Source: JAFDWI01 sp964544305
Lineage (GTDB): Bacteria > Actinomycetota > Acidimicrobiia > Acidimicrobiales > Iamiaceae
Direction of reading: 5' to 3'
Assembly (NCBI GenBank): GCA_964544305.1
Contig: CAZJAZ010000040.1
Coordinates: 1 to 26,146 of the forward strand
Length of the DNA stretch: 26,146 nucleotides
How positions within the stretch are numbered: the first letter of the stretch is position 1; each line of letters begins with the position of its first letter. The notes under the pieces were generated by a model. It saw nothing but the letters and a program-made list of their open reading frames with translations, made no database searches and was not told the DNA's origin. The position numbers were made by a program, and so were the translations under genes. Positions 7,067 through 13,992 of this stretch are shown piece after piece.

Positions 7067-7618
7067 ATGAACGAATTCAATGACGGCATGGTGACGCCTG
7101 ATAACGATGAGGGAAGGGTTCACTCGCGGCGCAACATGCTCAAAGGAGCGGTTGTCGGCGCCGGCGCGATCTGGGTTGCACCGGCGATAACAAGTTTTGC
7201 CACACCTGCGGCGGCTGGAACGTCTCCGCAGTCATCCCCACAGTTGACGTTGTGGAAGTATCCGAATCAGAACCAACCGACTGACGCACAAGTATGTGTG
7301 AGTGGTTTTGTTAGCACCGCAAGCCGTGGATGGGTCATTTTCACGAGGACGCCCGGAAGCCCAGACACGATCACCGCACAGATCCACCTTTCGACCGGTC
7401 AGCCGGTTACCGGGCGATCGATTGTCATCATGCAAAGTGACGGGACAAATTGTTTGAACACCCTGACCGTGACGTCACATACGTGGGGTCCCAGTCAAAC
7501 TGATAACTCGTACACCGACCCGATTGTGGCCGGTGCGAACACATTCTCAATGATCTTCAAGGTGTCGGGAGGCGGCGGGAACGAATCTGCCGCAACACCG
7601 ACTGCATTCCTCCCGTAA
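7067..7618 (+). CDS. Tat-exported protein of unknown function
   Basis: A 183-residue protein with a twin-arginine signal: SRRNMLKG (Arg 21-22), a hydrophobic stretch to about residue 46, and an Ala-rich cleavage region ending TPAAA near residue 50. The mature part is rich in Ser, Thr and Gly, has two Cys (QVCVSGF, TNCLNT) that could form a disulphide, and looks beta-rich. I recognise no enzyme motif. Signals of the SRRxxLKGAxVGAGxxWVAP type are common in a group of short actinobacterial exported proteins. ATG 7067 has GGAG at 7056-7059; ATG 7049 with GGAG at 7037-7040 is an equally good start and would add six residues. It is divergent from the PqqD/HprK-like gene. An obvious guess is that the two act together, for example as modifier and substrate, but nothing in the sequence proves it. 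Confidence 0.75.
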   Translation: MNEFNDGMVTPDNDEGRVHSRRNMLKGAVVGAGAIWVAPAITSFATPAAAGTSPQSSPQLTLWKYPNQNQPTDAQVCVSGFVSTASRGWVIFTRTPGSPDTITAQIHLSTGQPVTGRSIVIMQSDGTNCLNTLTVTSHTWGPSQTDNSYTDPIVAGANTFSMIFKVSGGGGNESAATPTAFLP

Positions 7619-7796
7619 CCTGTCAATTCACCGATCAGGGTCTCATTCGGCGAGTGCGAAGCGAACAGTCGGCTGGCACGCATTTGCGTGTGACAACTGA
7701 AATGGCCCGGGTCTACGTTCCCGACTCGTTGGCAAGCTTCGGCGCTAGCCAGAATACCGGCCTAGATGAGGCTGAATAACAAGCTATGCTGATCAG

Positions 7797-8081
7797 GTGC
7801 AGACCCAGCCCATCTCAAAGGTGAAAGACAGACTCAGCGAGTACGTTGACACCGTGTCGCTCACCCACGAACAGGTGACGATCACCAAGAACGGTTCGCC
7901 TGCAGCGGTGCTCATCGGCGCAGACGAATGGGAGTCGCTTCAAGAGACGCTGTATTGGCTCTCCCAACCCGGTGTCCTCGACGACATCGCGCAAGCGCGC
8001 CGGGAATTCGACACCGGCGCCACTTTGAGCGAACGCGAGATTCGAGCCGAGTTTTGCGTACCACGTCGCGCGAACCGGTGA
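7797..8081 (+). CDS. RelB/Phd-family antitoxin
   Basis: A 94-residue antitoxin of the Phd/YefM/RelB type. The N-terminal DNA-binding part has ISKVKDRLSEYVDTV, EQVTITKNGSPAAVLIGADEWESL is the typical strand-helix signature, and an acidic C-terminal tail would wrap the toxin. It neutralises the RelE-type toxin encoded next, and the pair normally represses its own promoter. The GTG start at 7797 has no clear ribosome binding site. A -10-like TATGCT at 7785-7790 lies six bases before it, so the message may be leaderless. The stop overlaps the toxin start by four bases (GTGA). Confidence 0.88.
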   Translation: MQTQPISKVKDRLSEYVDTVSLTHEQVTITKNGSPAAVLIGADEWESLQETLYWLSQPGVLDDIAQARREFDTGATLSEREIRAEFCVPRRANR

Positions 8082-8365
8082 ATGAGCGACATGACGGCCA
8101 CATTTACCAGGTCGAGTTCGCAGGCACCGCACGCCGAGATCTACGCGATGTCCCACCGCGCATCGTGCCCGCCATCATCGAGTTCGCGTATGGTGATCTG
8201 GCACGTCGTCCGCGAGCCGTCGGCAAACCCTTACAACGCGATTTAGAAGGGCTTTGGGGAGCTCGACGCGGCCCCTACCGGATCATCTACGAAATCCATG
8301 ACGAGCGCCTGGTGGTCCTCGTTATCCATGTCGCACACCGCGCTGACGAATATCGGCGTCGCTGA
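8078..8365 (+). CDS. RelE-family toxin (mRNA interferase)
   Basis: A 95-residue RelE/ParE-superfamily toxin. YQVEFAGTARRDLRDVPPRI is the typical first strand and helix, KPLQRDLEGLWGARRGPYRI the middle, and YRIIYEIHDERLVVLVIHVA with HRADEYRR the C-terminal strands. The basic residues in RRGPYR and the final HRADEYRR agree with RelE enzymes, which cut mRNA on the ribosome. The GTG start at 8078 overlaps the antitoxin stop, the usual coupling in this family. An in-frame run upstream of this start is only the shadow of the antitoxin gene. Confidence 0.88.
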   Translation: MNERHDGHIYQVEFAGTARRDLRDVPPRIVPAIIEFAYGDLARRPRAVGKPLQRDLEGLWGARRGPYRIIYEIHDERLVVLVIHVAHRADEYRRR

Positions 8366-8439
8366 CGCACCTTTCGACCGCATTGCTCAAGCGATCAGAT
8401 TGTCGGCTTTGGCACTCCCGTCAACGAGTCGCCAATGCA

Positions 8440-9618
8440 TTAGCCAGTGTAGGTGGGCTCACTTGCGACAGGTCGTGCAGCATCGGCGGCTGGCTTTGGT
8501 GAAGGAAGTGAGGTTGTGGTCGATGGAGCCACGATCTCTCCTTGGCACAGATCAGCGACGCCGTTTGCGTCTTGATCTGACGAAGCGTAGGTCGTAAGGC
8601 CAGCCAACACTGCCCGCGTCGACCCGGCCTGGAAGTCCCAGTCGATGGTGTCCAGTGTGTCGTTTGGGGTGTGATAGTTCGGGTTCCGGAAGTTGGCGGT
8701 GTCGGTTGCCATAAGCCCCTGATACCCCTTGAGCACATAGGGGGCATGGTCAGAACGAAAGATGTCGCTCATGATCTTCGGGTCAATGATCGCCGCCGCG
8801 GCCGGAAATTCTGGCGTGTACCAGTACGCTCCAGCACCCATGGCTCGGGCCAGCTTGGCGGACGAGGGATCCGCAACCATGGCGAGATAGTCGGCTGGCA
8901 GGCCGACAAAAGGATCGGTCTTGGAAGCGTCGGTGTACCCGATCATGTCCATCGACACGGCGCCGACGATGTCAGCTTTTGCTTGAGCGTCGTGCCCTGC
9001 CATCTGGAAGCTGCCGATCAGCCCGTCTTCTTCGAATGCGTAGGCCACGAGTCGAACGGTGACGGGTTGAGGGTTGGCTTTGAGAATTCGTGCCACTTCA
9101 AAAAGTGCTGCCATGGCCGACGCGTCATCGTCGGCTCCAGGATTTGTTGGGCCTTTCGCGTCATAGTGGGCGCTGAGTTGCAAGATCTTTGTGGCGCATC
9201 CGGTCCCGGGCACGGTGACCGAAATATTGGGCATCGATTTTCCCTGAAATGTGACCGGCTCGATTGTCGGTGTGAAGCCGAGCGCCACAAAACGGCTCGT
9301 CACAATGTCTCGTGCGGCGTCAAGGTCGCTTTGGGGAGATGCACTGGATCGGAACTGATTGGCCAAGGTGGTGGTGTCAGCTTTGAGCTGCACCGCGTCA
9401 ACATTATTGAGTAGCGGTGGGATATCGGTGAGCACCTTGGATGGGTCCATGCCAAACGTGCTTGGTGTGACCACGAATTGCGCGAGCGGGCCGTTCATGG
9501 CCGCAAAGCGCGCATCAGCAATCGCGTGCGGGTCAGCGGCCCCCGCACTGGGAACGAGCGTCAGGCCCGTCAATGCGAGCGTGCCCAAGCCAAACCACAT
9601 CCGTCGTGTGCGTTTCAT
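8440..9618 (-). CDS. secreted M28-family zinc aminopeptidase
   Basis: A 392-residue exported metallopeptidase. The N terminus (MKRTRRMWFGLGTLALTG to AGA near residue 27) is a Sec signal peptide. The two-zinc site of family M28 is complete: SAHYDAKG (His 151), NPGADDDASAMA (bridging Asp near 163), AFEEDGLIGS (Glu 196-197), VSMDMIGY (Asp 224) and FRSDHAPYVLKG (His 291). Such enzymes release N-terminal amino acids from peptides outside the cell; the exact specificity cannot be read. The C-terminal 40 residues (TTTSLPSPKPAADAARPV) form a low-complexity tail. The gene converges with the RelB/RelE pair. Its start may be leaderless, since TAGAAA lies six bases before the ATG on the minus strand. Confidence 0.92.
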   Translation of the reverse strand: MKRTRRMWFGLGTLALTGLTLVPSAGAADPHAIADARFAAMNGPLAQFVVTPSTFGMDPSKVLTDIPPLLNNVDAVQLKADTTTLANQFRSSASPQSDLDAARDIVTSRFVALGFTPTIEPVTFQGKSMPNISVTVPGTGCATKILQLSAHYDAKGPTNPGADDDASAMAALFEVARILKANPQPVTVRLVAYAFEEDGLIGSFQMAGHDAQAKADIVGAVSMDMIGYTDASKTDPFVGLPADYLAMVADPSSAKLARAMGAGAYWYTPEFPAAAAIIDPKIMSDIFRSDHAPYVLKGYQGLMATDTANFRNPNYHTPNDTLDTIDWDFQAGSTRAVLAGLTTYASSDQDANGVADLCQGEIVAPSTTTSLPSPKPAADAARPVASEPTYTG

Positions 9619-9712
9619 AGAAACTTTCTAGCAGCTCTTCAGAATTGTGTTTGTCATGGCGTGGACGAATCCTTGCGGGCCGGGAATAGTTCGCGGGCGC
9701 CGTGGGTTATTA

Positions 9713-9726
9713 GTTGATACATCAAC
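9713..9726. promoter_or_regulatory. MarR-type operator in front of yceI
   Basis: GTTGAT-AC-ATCAAC at 9713-9726 is a perfect 6-bp inverted repeat with a two-base spacer. It lies 15 bases before the YceI start and just upstream of its ribosome binding site AGGAG (9732-9736). TTGAT/ATCAA-type palindromes are typical MarR-family sites, and a MarR gene follows YceI, so repression by that protein is likely. Confidence 0.6.
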
Positions 9727-9741
9727 CAAATAGGAGCAATC

Positions 9742-10299
9742 ATGTCCACCGTTTCACTCGCCCCCGAACTTGCCGGTACCTACGCTATTGACCCGTCGCA
9801 CAGCGCTTTGGGCTTTGTCGCCCGTCACGCAATGGTCACCAAAGTACGAGGCACGTTCACCGATGTGTCTGGCTCCGGCACGCTCGACGCCGTTGACCCT
9901 GCCAAGTCAACGCTGACGATGACCGCTCAAGTCGCAAGCGTTGATACTCGCAACGCACAACGTGACGAGCACCTGCGCACCAACGACTTCTTTGATGCAC
10001 CAAATCATCCCGAAATTACCTTTACCTCGACCGCCATCAGCCCGCTCAGCGCTGAGCAATTCGCGGTGACCGGTGATCTCACGATCAAGGGCGTCACCAA
10101 ACCGATCACATTCGATCTTGAACTGACCGGTCCGGTCACCGATCCGTGGGGAGGAACACGTATTGGATTAGAAGGTTCAGTTGACGTGAAGCGTTCAGAC
10201 TGGGGCGTGAACTGGAATACCGCGCTCGACGCTGGTGGTGTGCTGGTAAGTGAGAAAGTCAAACTTGAGTTTGAAGTCGCCGCCGTCAAACAAGACTGA
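9742..10299 (+). CDS. yceI: YceI-family protein (lipocalin-like, polyprenoid-binding type)
   Basis: 185 residues, normal length for YceI. The signature is strong: TYAIDPSHSALGFVARHAMV, then KVRGTFTDVSGSGTLD, ASVDTRNAQRDEHLRTNDFF, and HPEITFTSTAI, with TVSGDLTIKGVTK-type spacing (AVTGDLTIKGVTKPITFDLE). The family forms a beta-barrel that binds long isoprenoid lipids. Its physiological role is unclear, and links to stress response and isoprenoid quinones have been proposed. There is no signal peptide, so this copy is cytoplasmic. AGGAG at 9732-9736 supports the start. The palindrome overlapping the leader and the downstream MarR gene suggest regulation by that repressor. Confidence 0.93.
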   Translation: MSTVSLAPELAGTYAIDPSHSALGFVARHAMVTKVRGTFTDVSGSGTLDAVDPAKSTLTMTAQVASVDTRNAQRDEHLRTNDFFDAPNHPEITFTSTAISPLSAEQFAVTGDLTIKGVTKPITFDLELTGPVTDPWGGTRIGLEGSVDVKRSDWGVNWNTALDAGGVLVSEKVKLEFEVAAVKQD

Positions 10300-10314
10300 C
10301 CTCCTCCAGCACAA

Positions 10315-10357
10315 CGAGGTGCGCCATTTGTGCTCAAATGCGCAGTGGCTCACCTCG
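10315..10357 (+). promoter_or_regulatory. stem-loop between yceI and the MarR gene
   Basis: Two nested stems: outer CGAGGTG (10315-10321) with CACCTCG (10351-10357), and inner GCGCCATTTG (10321-10330) with CAAATGCGC (10335-10343), one C bulged, loop TGCT. There is no T-run, and it ends 12 bases before the MarR start. It could be a yceI terminator or processing site, or a structure in the MarR leader. Confidence 0.5.
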
Positions 10358-10369
10358 AAAGGGCTCACT

Positions 10370-10846
10370 ATGGAATCACCGGACGTTTGGCTGAATGATC
10401 GAGAACAAGCCGCATGGCGAGCGTTTCTTGGCATGTACGCCAAGGTCGATCGAGCATTGCGCGAGCAACTCCAAGACGAATCCGAGCTTTCATTGGCCGA
10501 CTATGGCGTGCTTGTCGCGCTCTCTGAGGCGCCAGCGGGGGAGCTGCGATCCTATGAGATCGCCGAGTTTGTGCAGTGGGAAGCGAGTCGGCTGTCCCAT
10601 CAGCTTCGCCGTATGGAAGGCCGCGGCTTGCTTGTCCGTCGAGAATGCCCGACCGACAAACGCGGACTCGTCGTGGCGATCACGCCCAGTGGTGTGGCGG
10701 CGATCGCTCGGGCCGCGCCATGTCATGTGGCGACGGTGCGACGCGTGTTCATCGACCGTCTTTCCGACGCGCAAATCGATGCGTTGATTGCATGTGGTGA
10801 GGCAGTCCTTGTCGACGACCACAACCTGAATCAAACGAGGACATAA
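10370..10846 (+). CDS. MarR-family transcriptional regulator
   Basis: A 158-residue winged-helix regulator. The order is standard: an N-terminal dimerisation helix (REQAAWRAFLGMYAKVDRAL), LSLADYGVLVALSEAPAGEL, the recognition region (AEFVQWEASRLSHQLRRMEG), the wing with the typical CPTDKRGLVVAITPSG, and C-terminal dimer helices. MarR proteins usually repress nearby genes and release DNA on binding a small ligand. The palindrome before yceI is its likely target. The start at ATG 10370 has a purine-rich AAAGGG upstream. The ligand is unknown. Confidence 0.92.
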   Translation: MESPDVWLNDREQAAWRAFLGMYAKVDRALREQLQDESELSLADYGVLVALSEAPAGELRSYEIAEFVQWEASRLSHQLRRMEGRGLLVRRECPTDKRGLVVAITPSGVAAIARAAPCHVATVRRVFIDRLSDAQIDALIACGEAVLVDDHNLNQTRT

Positions 10847-10865
10847 ATCTGCGACAATGGCTCGC

Positions 10866-11858
10866 ATGAGTTTGCGTCGCTCGCCCCAACAGCCCGACGT
10901 GATCGCCTGGCACGAACTCGGTCGCAATCTTGCAACGCCACATGGTGACGTGTTTGTAGTCGATCTCGCCCCCAATAACCCGGCACAAGCCCAACGAGAT
11001 CCGGTCGTGGTCTTGCACGGTTTTCCGACGAGCTCATTTGATTGGCGTCACGTGCTTGACGCACTAGGCCGAGGTGAACGCCGAATTGTCTTGTTCGATT
11101 TTCTAGGGTTTGGGCTGTCGAGCAAATCCGATATTCGCTACGGCATCGATCTCCATGCCGGCACCGCCCTCACGATTTTGGAGCAACTCGATATTCACCG
11201 GTGTGTCCTTGTCACCCATGACATGGGCGACTCGGTGGGCGGCGAAATGCTCGCCCGAACGATGACGAGCGGTGTGGTCGTTGATGATCCCGCATGGTTC
11301 GATCCGTCGATTGTCGTCTCGGGCACGCGACGCCCGCCTGGGTCGGCAAACCTCGATGTTTCGCAGCGGATCATTGTGAACGGATCGATCTATCTCGATC
11401 TCGCATCGCTGACCGAAGGCCAACAACGCCTCTGGTCGGCCGAAGATGCGCGCTTGCCCGATGAGCTTGGCCAGCTCATCGGCGGCGATGCTTACGCAGA
11501 CGGGCTGGCTCGGGTTTTTCATCCTGACCATCAACCCGATGCGAGCGAGCGCGCCGCCCAGATTGAGCTCATGGAATTTGGCGGGGGCCACCTGCTCCTT
11601 CCACGACTCATCCGTTACCTGGACGATCGCAAGCGGGCAGAGGCCCGGTACACCGGAGCAATTGAGTTGCATCCATCGCCCATGACAATCCTTTGGGCGC
11701 AACAAGATCCGGTCGCCGTTGCAGCCATGGGGGAGCAGCTAGCGCAACGCTGCCCACGAGCGCAGCTCAACCGGCTCGATGGCTTGGGTCATTATCCAAT
11801 GATTGAGGATCCGGTTCGTTTTGGTGCGGCGCTGGCGGGCGCACTTGCCAATTCCTGA
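10866..11858 (+). CDS. alpha/beta hydrolase with Asp nucleophile (epoxide hydrolase / dehalogenase-like)
   Basis: About 330 residues of alpha/beta-hydrolase fold. The oxyanion motif is VVLHGFPTSSFDWR, followed by LFDFLGFGLSSKS. The nucleophile elbow is VTHDMGDSVGGE, with Asp where lipases have Ser, as in epoxide hydrolases and haloalkane dehalogenases. The acid is probably Asp in LWAQQDPVAV and the base His in LDGLGHYPMIEDP. VNGSIYLDLASLTEGQQ in the cap matches the MEST-like subgroup, whose substrates are mostly unknown. A -10-like GACAAT (10853-10858) lies seven bases before ATG 10866, so I prefer that start. ATG 10857, inside that box, would add three residues and serve a read-through transcript from the MarR gene. 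The region before VNGSIYLD is longer than I expect for this subgroup. Confidence 0.82.
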   Translation: MSLRRSPQQPDVIAWHELGRNLATPHGDVFVVDLAPNNPAQAQRDPVVVLHGFPTSSFDWRHVLDALGRGERRIVLFDFLGFGLSSKSDIRYGIDLHAGTALTILEQLDIHRCVLVTHDMGDSVGGEMLARTMTSGVVVDDPAWFDPSIVVSGTRRPPGSANLDVSQRIIVNGSIYLDLASLTEGQQRLWSAEDARLPDELGQLIGGDAYADGLARVFHPDHQPDASERAAQIELMEFGGGHLLLPRLIRYLDDRKRAEARYTGAIELHPSPMTILWAQQDPVAVAAMGEQLAQRCPRAQLNRLDGLGHYPMIEDPVRFGAALAGALANS

Positions 11859-11877
11859 CTTGTTTAGTCGGGAATTG
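11849..11877 (+). terminator. hairpin at the hydrolase stop codon
   Basis: CAATTCCTGAC (11849-11859) and GTCGGGAATTG (11867-11877) form an 11-bp stem with one T-G pair and loop TTGTTTA. The stem contains the TGA stop. It has no T-run, which is acceptable for actinobacterial terminators, and it separates the hydrolase from metY. Confidence 0.5.
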
Positions 11878-11897
11878 AGCGTGTAGCCTCACAGGCC

Positions 11898-13214
11898 ATG
11901 AGCAAAGATTCTTGGGGTTTTGAAACAAAGCAGATCCACGCTGGTCATCGGCCAGACCCGACAACGGGTGCGACTGCCACGCCGATCTATCAGACCACTT
12001 CGTTTCAATTCAACGACGCTGATCATGCTGCGAATCTGTTCGCGCTGAGCGAAATCGGCAACATTTACACCCGCATCATGAACCCAACCCAGGCTGTTGT
12101 TGAAGCCAAAGTAGCGGCCCTTGAAGGCGCACCTGACACGGCGGTGGGTCTGCCCGGCGCCCTTGAACTTGCCTCTGGCCAATCGGCGAGTCTCTTTGCG
12201 ATTCTCAATATTGCCGGTGCCGGCGACCACATCGTCGCATCAGCTTCGTTGTACGGCGGCACGTTCAACCTGTTCCACCACTCGCTTCGCAAACTCGGTA
12301 TTGATTTCACCTTCGTTGAAGACCCTGACGATCTCGAAGCGTGGAGCGCGGCGGCACAACCCAACACCAAAGCGTTCTTCGGTGAATCAATTGGGAACCC
12401 AAAGAACGACGTGCTCGACATTCGCGGTGTCGCCGATGTTGCACACGGCGTTGGTGTGCCGCTCATCATTGACAACACCTTGGCCACCCCATGGCTCGTG
12501 CGCCCATTCGAACACGGCGCCGACATCGTCACGCATTCGACCACGAAGTTCCTGACCGGACACGCCACCACCATTGGTGGGGTACTCGTCGATGGCGGCA
12601 GCTTCGACTTCTCACAGAACGACCGCTTCCCCGGCATGATCGAACCCGACGAGTCGTACCACGGCTTGGCCTACTGGCCAGCGCTCGGGCCTGGCTCGTA
12701 CATCATCAAAGCACGCGTGCAATTGCTGCGTGACCTTGGCGCCGCGATCTCACCGTTCAATGCGTTCCTGACGATTCAGGGCATCGAGACGCTCAGCATG
12801 CGCGTCGAACGACACAACGCGAATGGTGCAAAAGTCGCAGCGTTCCTTGCTAACCACGATCAAGTTGAGAAGGTCAACTATGCGGGCCTCAGTGAATCGC
12901 CGTGGCACGACCGGGCCACGCAACTCTTTGGTGGCAAAGGGTATGGATCGCTGCCGTCGTTTGTGATCAAGGGTGGGCACGAGGCCGGCAAGAAGTTCAT
13001 CAACGCACTCGAATTGCACCAGCATGTCGCCAACATGGGCGATGTACGCAGCCTTGCGATCCATCCCGCGTCGACGACGCATTCACAGATGTCGACCGAA
13101 GAACTCCTTCGCATTGGCATCGAACCTGGTTTGGTTCGTTTGTCGGTCGGTCTTGAAACGATCGACGACATCCTCGCAGATCTCGATCAAGCATTCGCTG
13201 CCGCTCGCTCCTAG
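11898..13214 (+). CDS. metY: O-acetylhomoserine sulfhydrylase (aminocarboxypropyltransferase)
   Basis: PLP enzyme of the Cys/Met metabolism family that makes homocysteine from O-acetyl-L-homoserine and sulfide in direct-sulfhydrylation methionine synthesis. At 438 residues it has MetY rather than MetB/MetC length. Visible signatures are FETKQIHAGHRPDPTTGAT near the start, YTRIMNPTQAVVE, SASLYGGTFNLFHHSL, the PLP-binding Asp in IIDNTLATPW, and the Schiff-base Lys in THSTTKFLTGHATTIGG. The C terminus carries VRLSVGLETIDDILADL. No SAM riboswitch fits in the short upstream gap. A -10-like TAGCCT sits eight bases before the ATG and no ribosome binding site is visible, so translation may be leaderless. 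Confidence 0.96.
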   Translation: MSKDSWGFETKQIHAGHRPDPTTGATATPIYQTTSFQFNDADHAANLFALSEIGNIYTRIMNPTQAVVEAKVAALEGAPDTAVGLPGALELASGQSASLFAILNIAGAGDHIVASASLYGGTFNLFHHSLRKLGIDFTFVEDPDDLEAWSAAAQPNTKAFFGESIGNPKNDVLDIRGVADVAHGVGVPLIIDNTLATPWLVRPFEHGADIVTHSTTKFLTGHATTIGGVLVDGGSFDFSQNDRFPGMIEPDESYHGLAYWPALGPGSYIIKARVQLLRDLGAAISPFNAFLTIQGIETLSMRVERHNANGAKVAAFLANHDQVEKVNYAGLSESPWHDRATQLFGGKGYGSLPSFVIKGGHEAGKKFINALELHQHVANMGDVRSLAIHPASTTHSQMSTEELLRIGIEPGLVRLSVGLETIDDILADLDQAFAAARS

Positions 13215-13249
13215 ACCGGTTAGCATCTAGCCTCAAGAACGTCTCTTCT

Positions 13250-13300
13250 GGAACTTGTCGCAGAACGCGCTCTATGCCGACACTATCTGCGACAAGTTCC
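13250..13300. repeat. intergenic hairpin repeat, copy 1
   Basis: GGAACTTGTCGCAGA (13250-13264) and TCTGCGACAAGTTCC (13286-13300) form a perfect 15-bp stem with a 21-base loop, 35 bases after metY. The 16-base core GGAACTTGTCGCAGAA recurs at 17001 in a second intergenic hairpin. It may act as a terminator and be one of a dispersed repeat family. Confidence 0.65.
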
Positions 13301-13467
13301 GCTGTGGCCGTGTACCACCTCCGATTTTGACGCGATAGATCGGTTAGGCAACGGCCAGGCCACGGTCAGGCCACGGCCGCGCATGCTCCGAAAATTCGGT
13401 GTAACAAATACGAACCATCCGACGTTTCCTCCGCTGAGTAGTCACCATTTTCTTGGAGGAGTGCAAC
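13301..13467. other. gap before the Tad cluster with a short direct repeat
   Basis: No gene. CAGGCCACGG occurs twice in tandem at 13356-13365 and 13367-13376, within a CACGGCC-rich stretch. The tadE promoter must lie between here and the ribosome binding site GGAGGAG at 13455-13461, but I cannot place its boxes with confidence. Confidence 0.45.
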
Positions 13468-13992
13468 GTGCACGTCGTGGGGTTGATCCGGACACGTCAA
13501 ACTTGGAGGAAACGTCATCCAGAGCGTGGCGCATCGATGGTTGAGTTTGCACTCGTCAGCTTGCCACTCATGTTGTTGATAATGGGGGCGATCGAGTTCG
13601 GATGGTCACTCAACCAAATGCAAGACGTGCGCTACGGGGCACGTGAAGGTGCACGACTTGCCGCGGTATCAAACATCGATGGCACGGCTCCAGTTACCGC
13701 GCAACAGATTGTGAATTCAGTCTGTAGTCGTATGGATTCGTCGAGCAGTGCAATGCACGTTTCGCTCATTGCCACCCCGTCAAGCGGGTCAACCGTGGCC
13801 CCCGGTGACAAAGCAGTGATCAAGGTAGACAAGCCTCTGCAACAAATAACCGGGTTTTTTAGCGGCATACTCGGACAAAATACCGCGCATTCTCAAGTGA
13901 CGTTCTACATCGAACAAGTACCCACTTGGTCAAACACGAGCGCCGTTACGGAGTCTGGCGGAACAATTAGTGGGGGGTTGACATGCCCGTAG
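13468..13992 (+). CDS. TadE-family pseudopilin-like protein
   Basis: A 174-residue TadE-like protein. After a basic N terminus (RTRQTWRKRHPERG) comes the family hallmark GASMVEFALVSLPLMLLIMG then AIEFGWSL: a Glu at position +5-like spacing in a hydrophobic membrane helix. YGAREGARLAAV follows, also typical. TadE pseudopilins are processed by a prepilin peptidase and belong to the Flp/tight-adherence pilus or secretion system. The start is GTG 13468, chosen because the strong ribosome binding site GGAGGAG (13455-13461) lies six bases before it; a longer frame beginning at 13453 would bury that site. The stop overlaps the next gene. No ATPase or Flp pilin gene is in the window. Confidence 0.85.
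   Translation: MHVVGLIRTRQTWRKRHPERGASMVEFALVSLPLMLLIMGAIEFGWSLNQMQDVRYGAREGARLAAVSNIDGTAPVTAQQIVNSVCSRMDSSSSAMHVSLIATPSSGSTVAPGDKAVIKVDKPLQQITGFFSGILGQNTAHSQVTFYIEQVPTWSNTSAVTESGGTISGGLTCP

Noticed and set aside
7619..7796. possible structures in the gap before the antitoxin gene
   Set aside because: Only weak, short inverted repeats were seen; none is better than chance, and no gene fits.
11878..11897. possible SAM riboswitch before metY
   Set aside because: Only about 20 bases lie between the hydrolase hairpin and the metY start, too few for any known SAM riboswitch.
13395..13450. possible ECF-sigma promoter (GTAAC...) upstream of tadE
   Set aside because: A GTAAC-like element is present, but I could not find a convincing -10 partner or a second matching promoter in the cluster.
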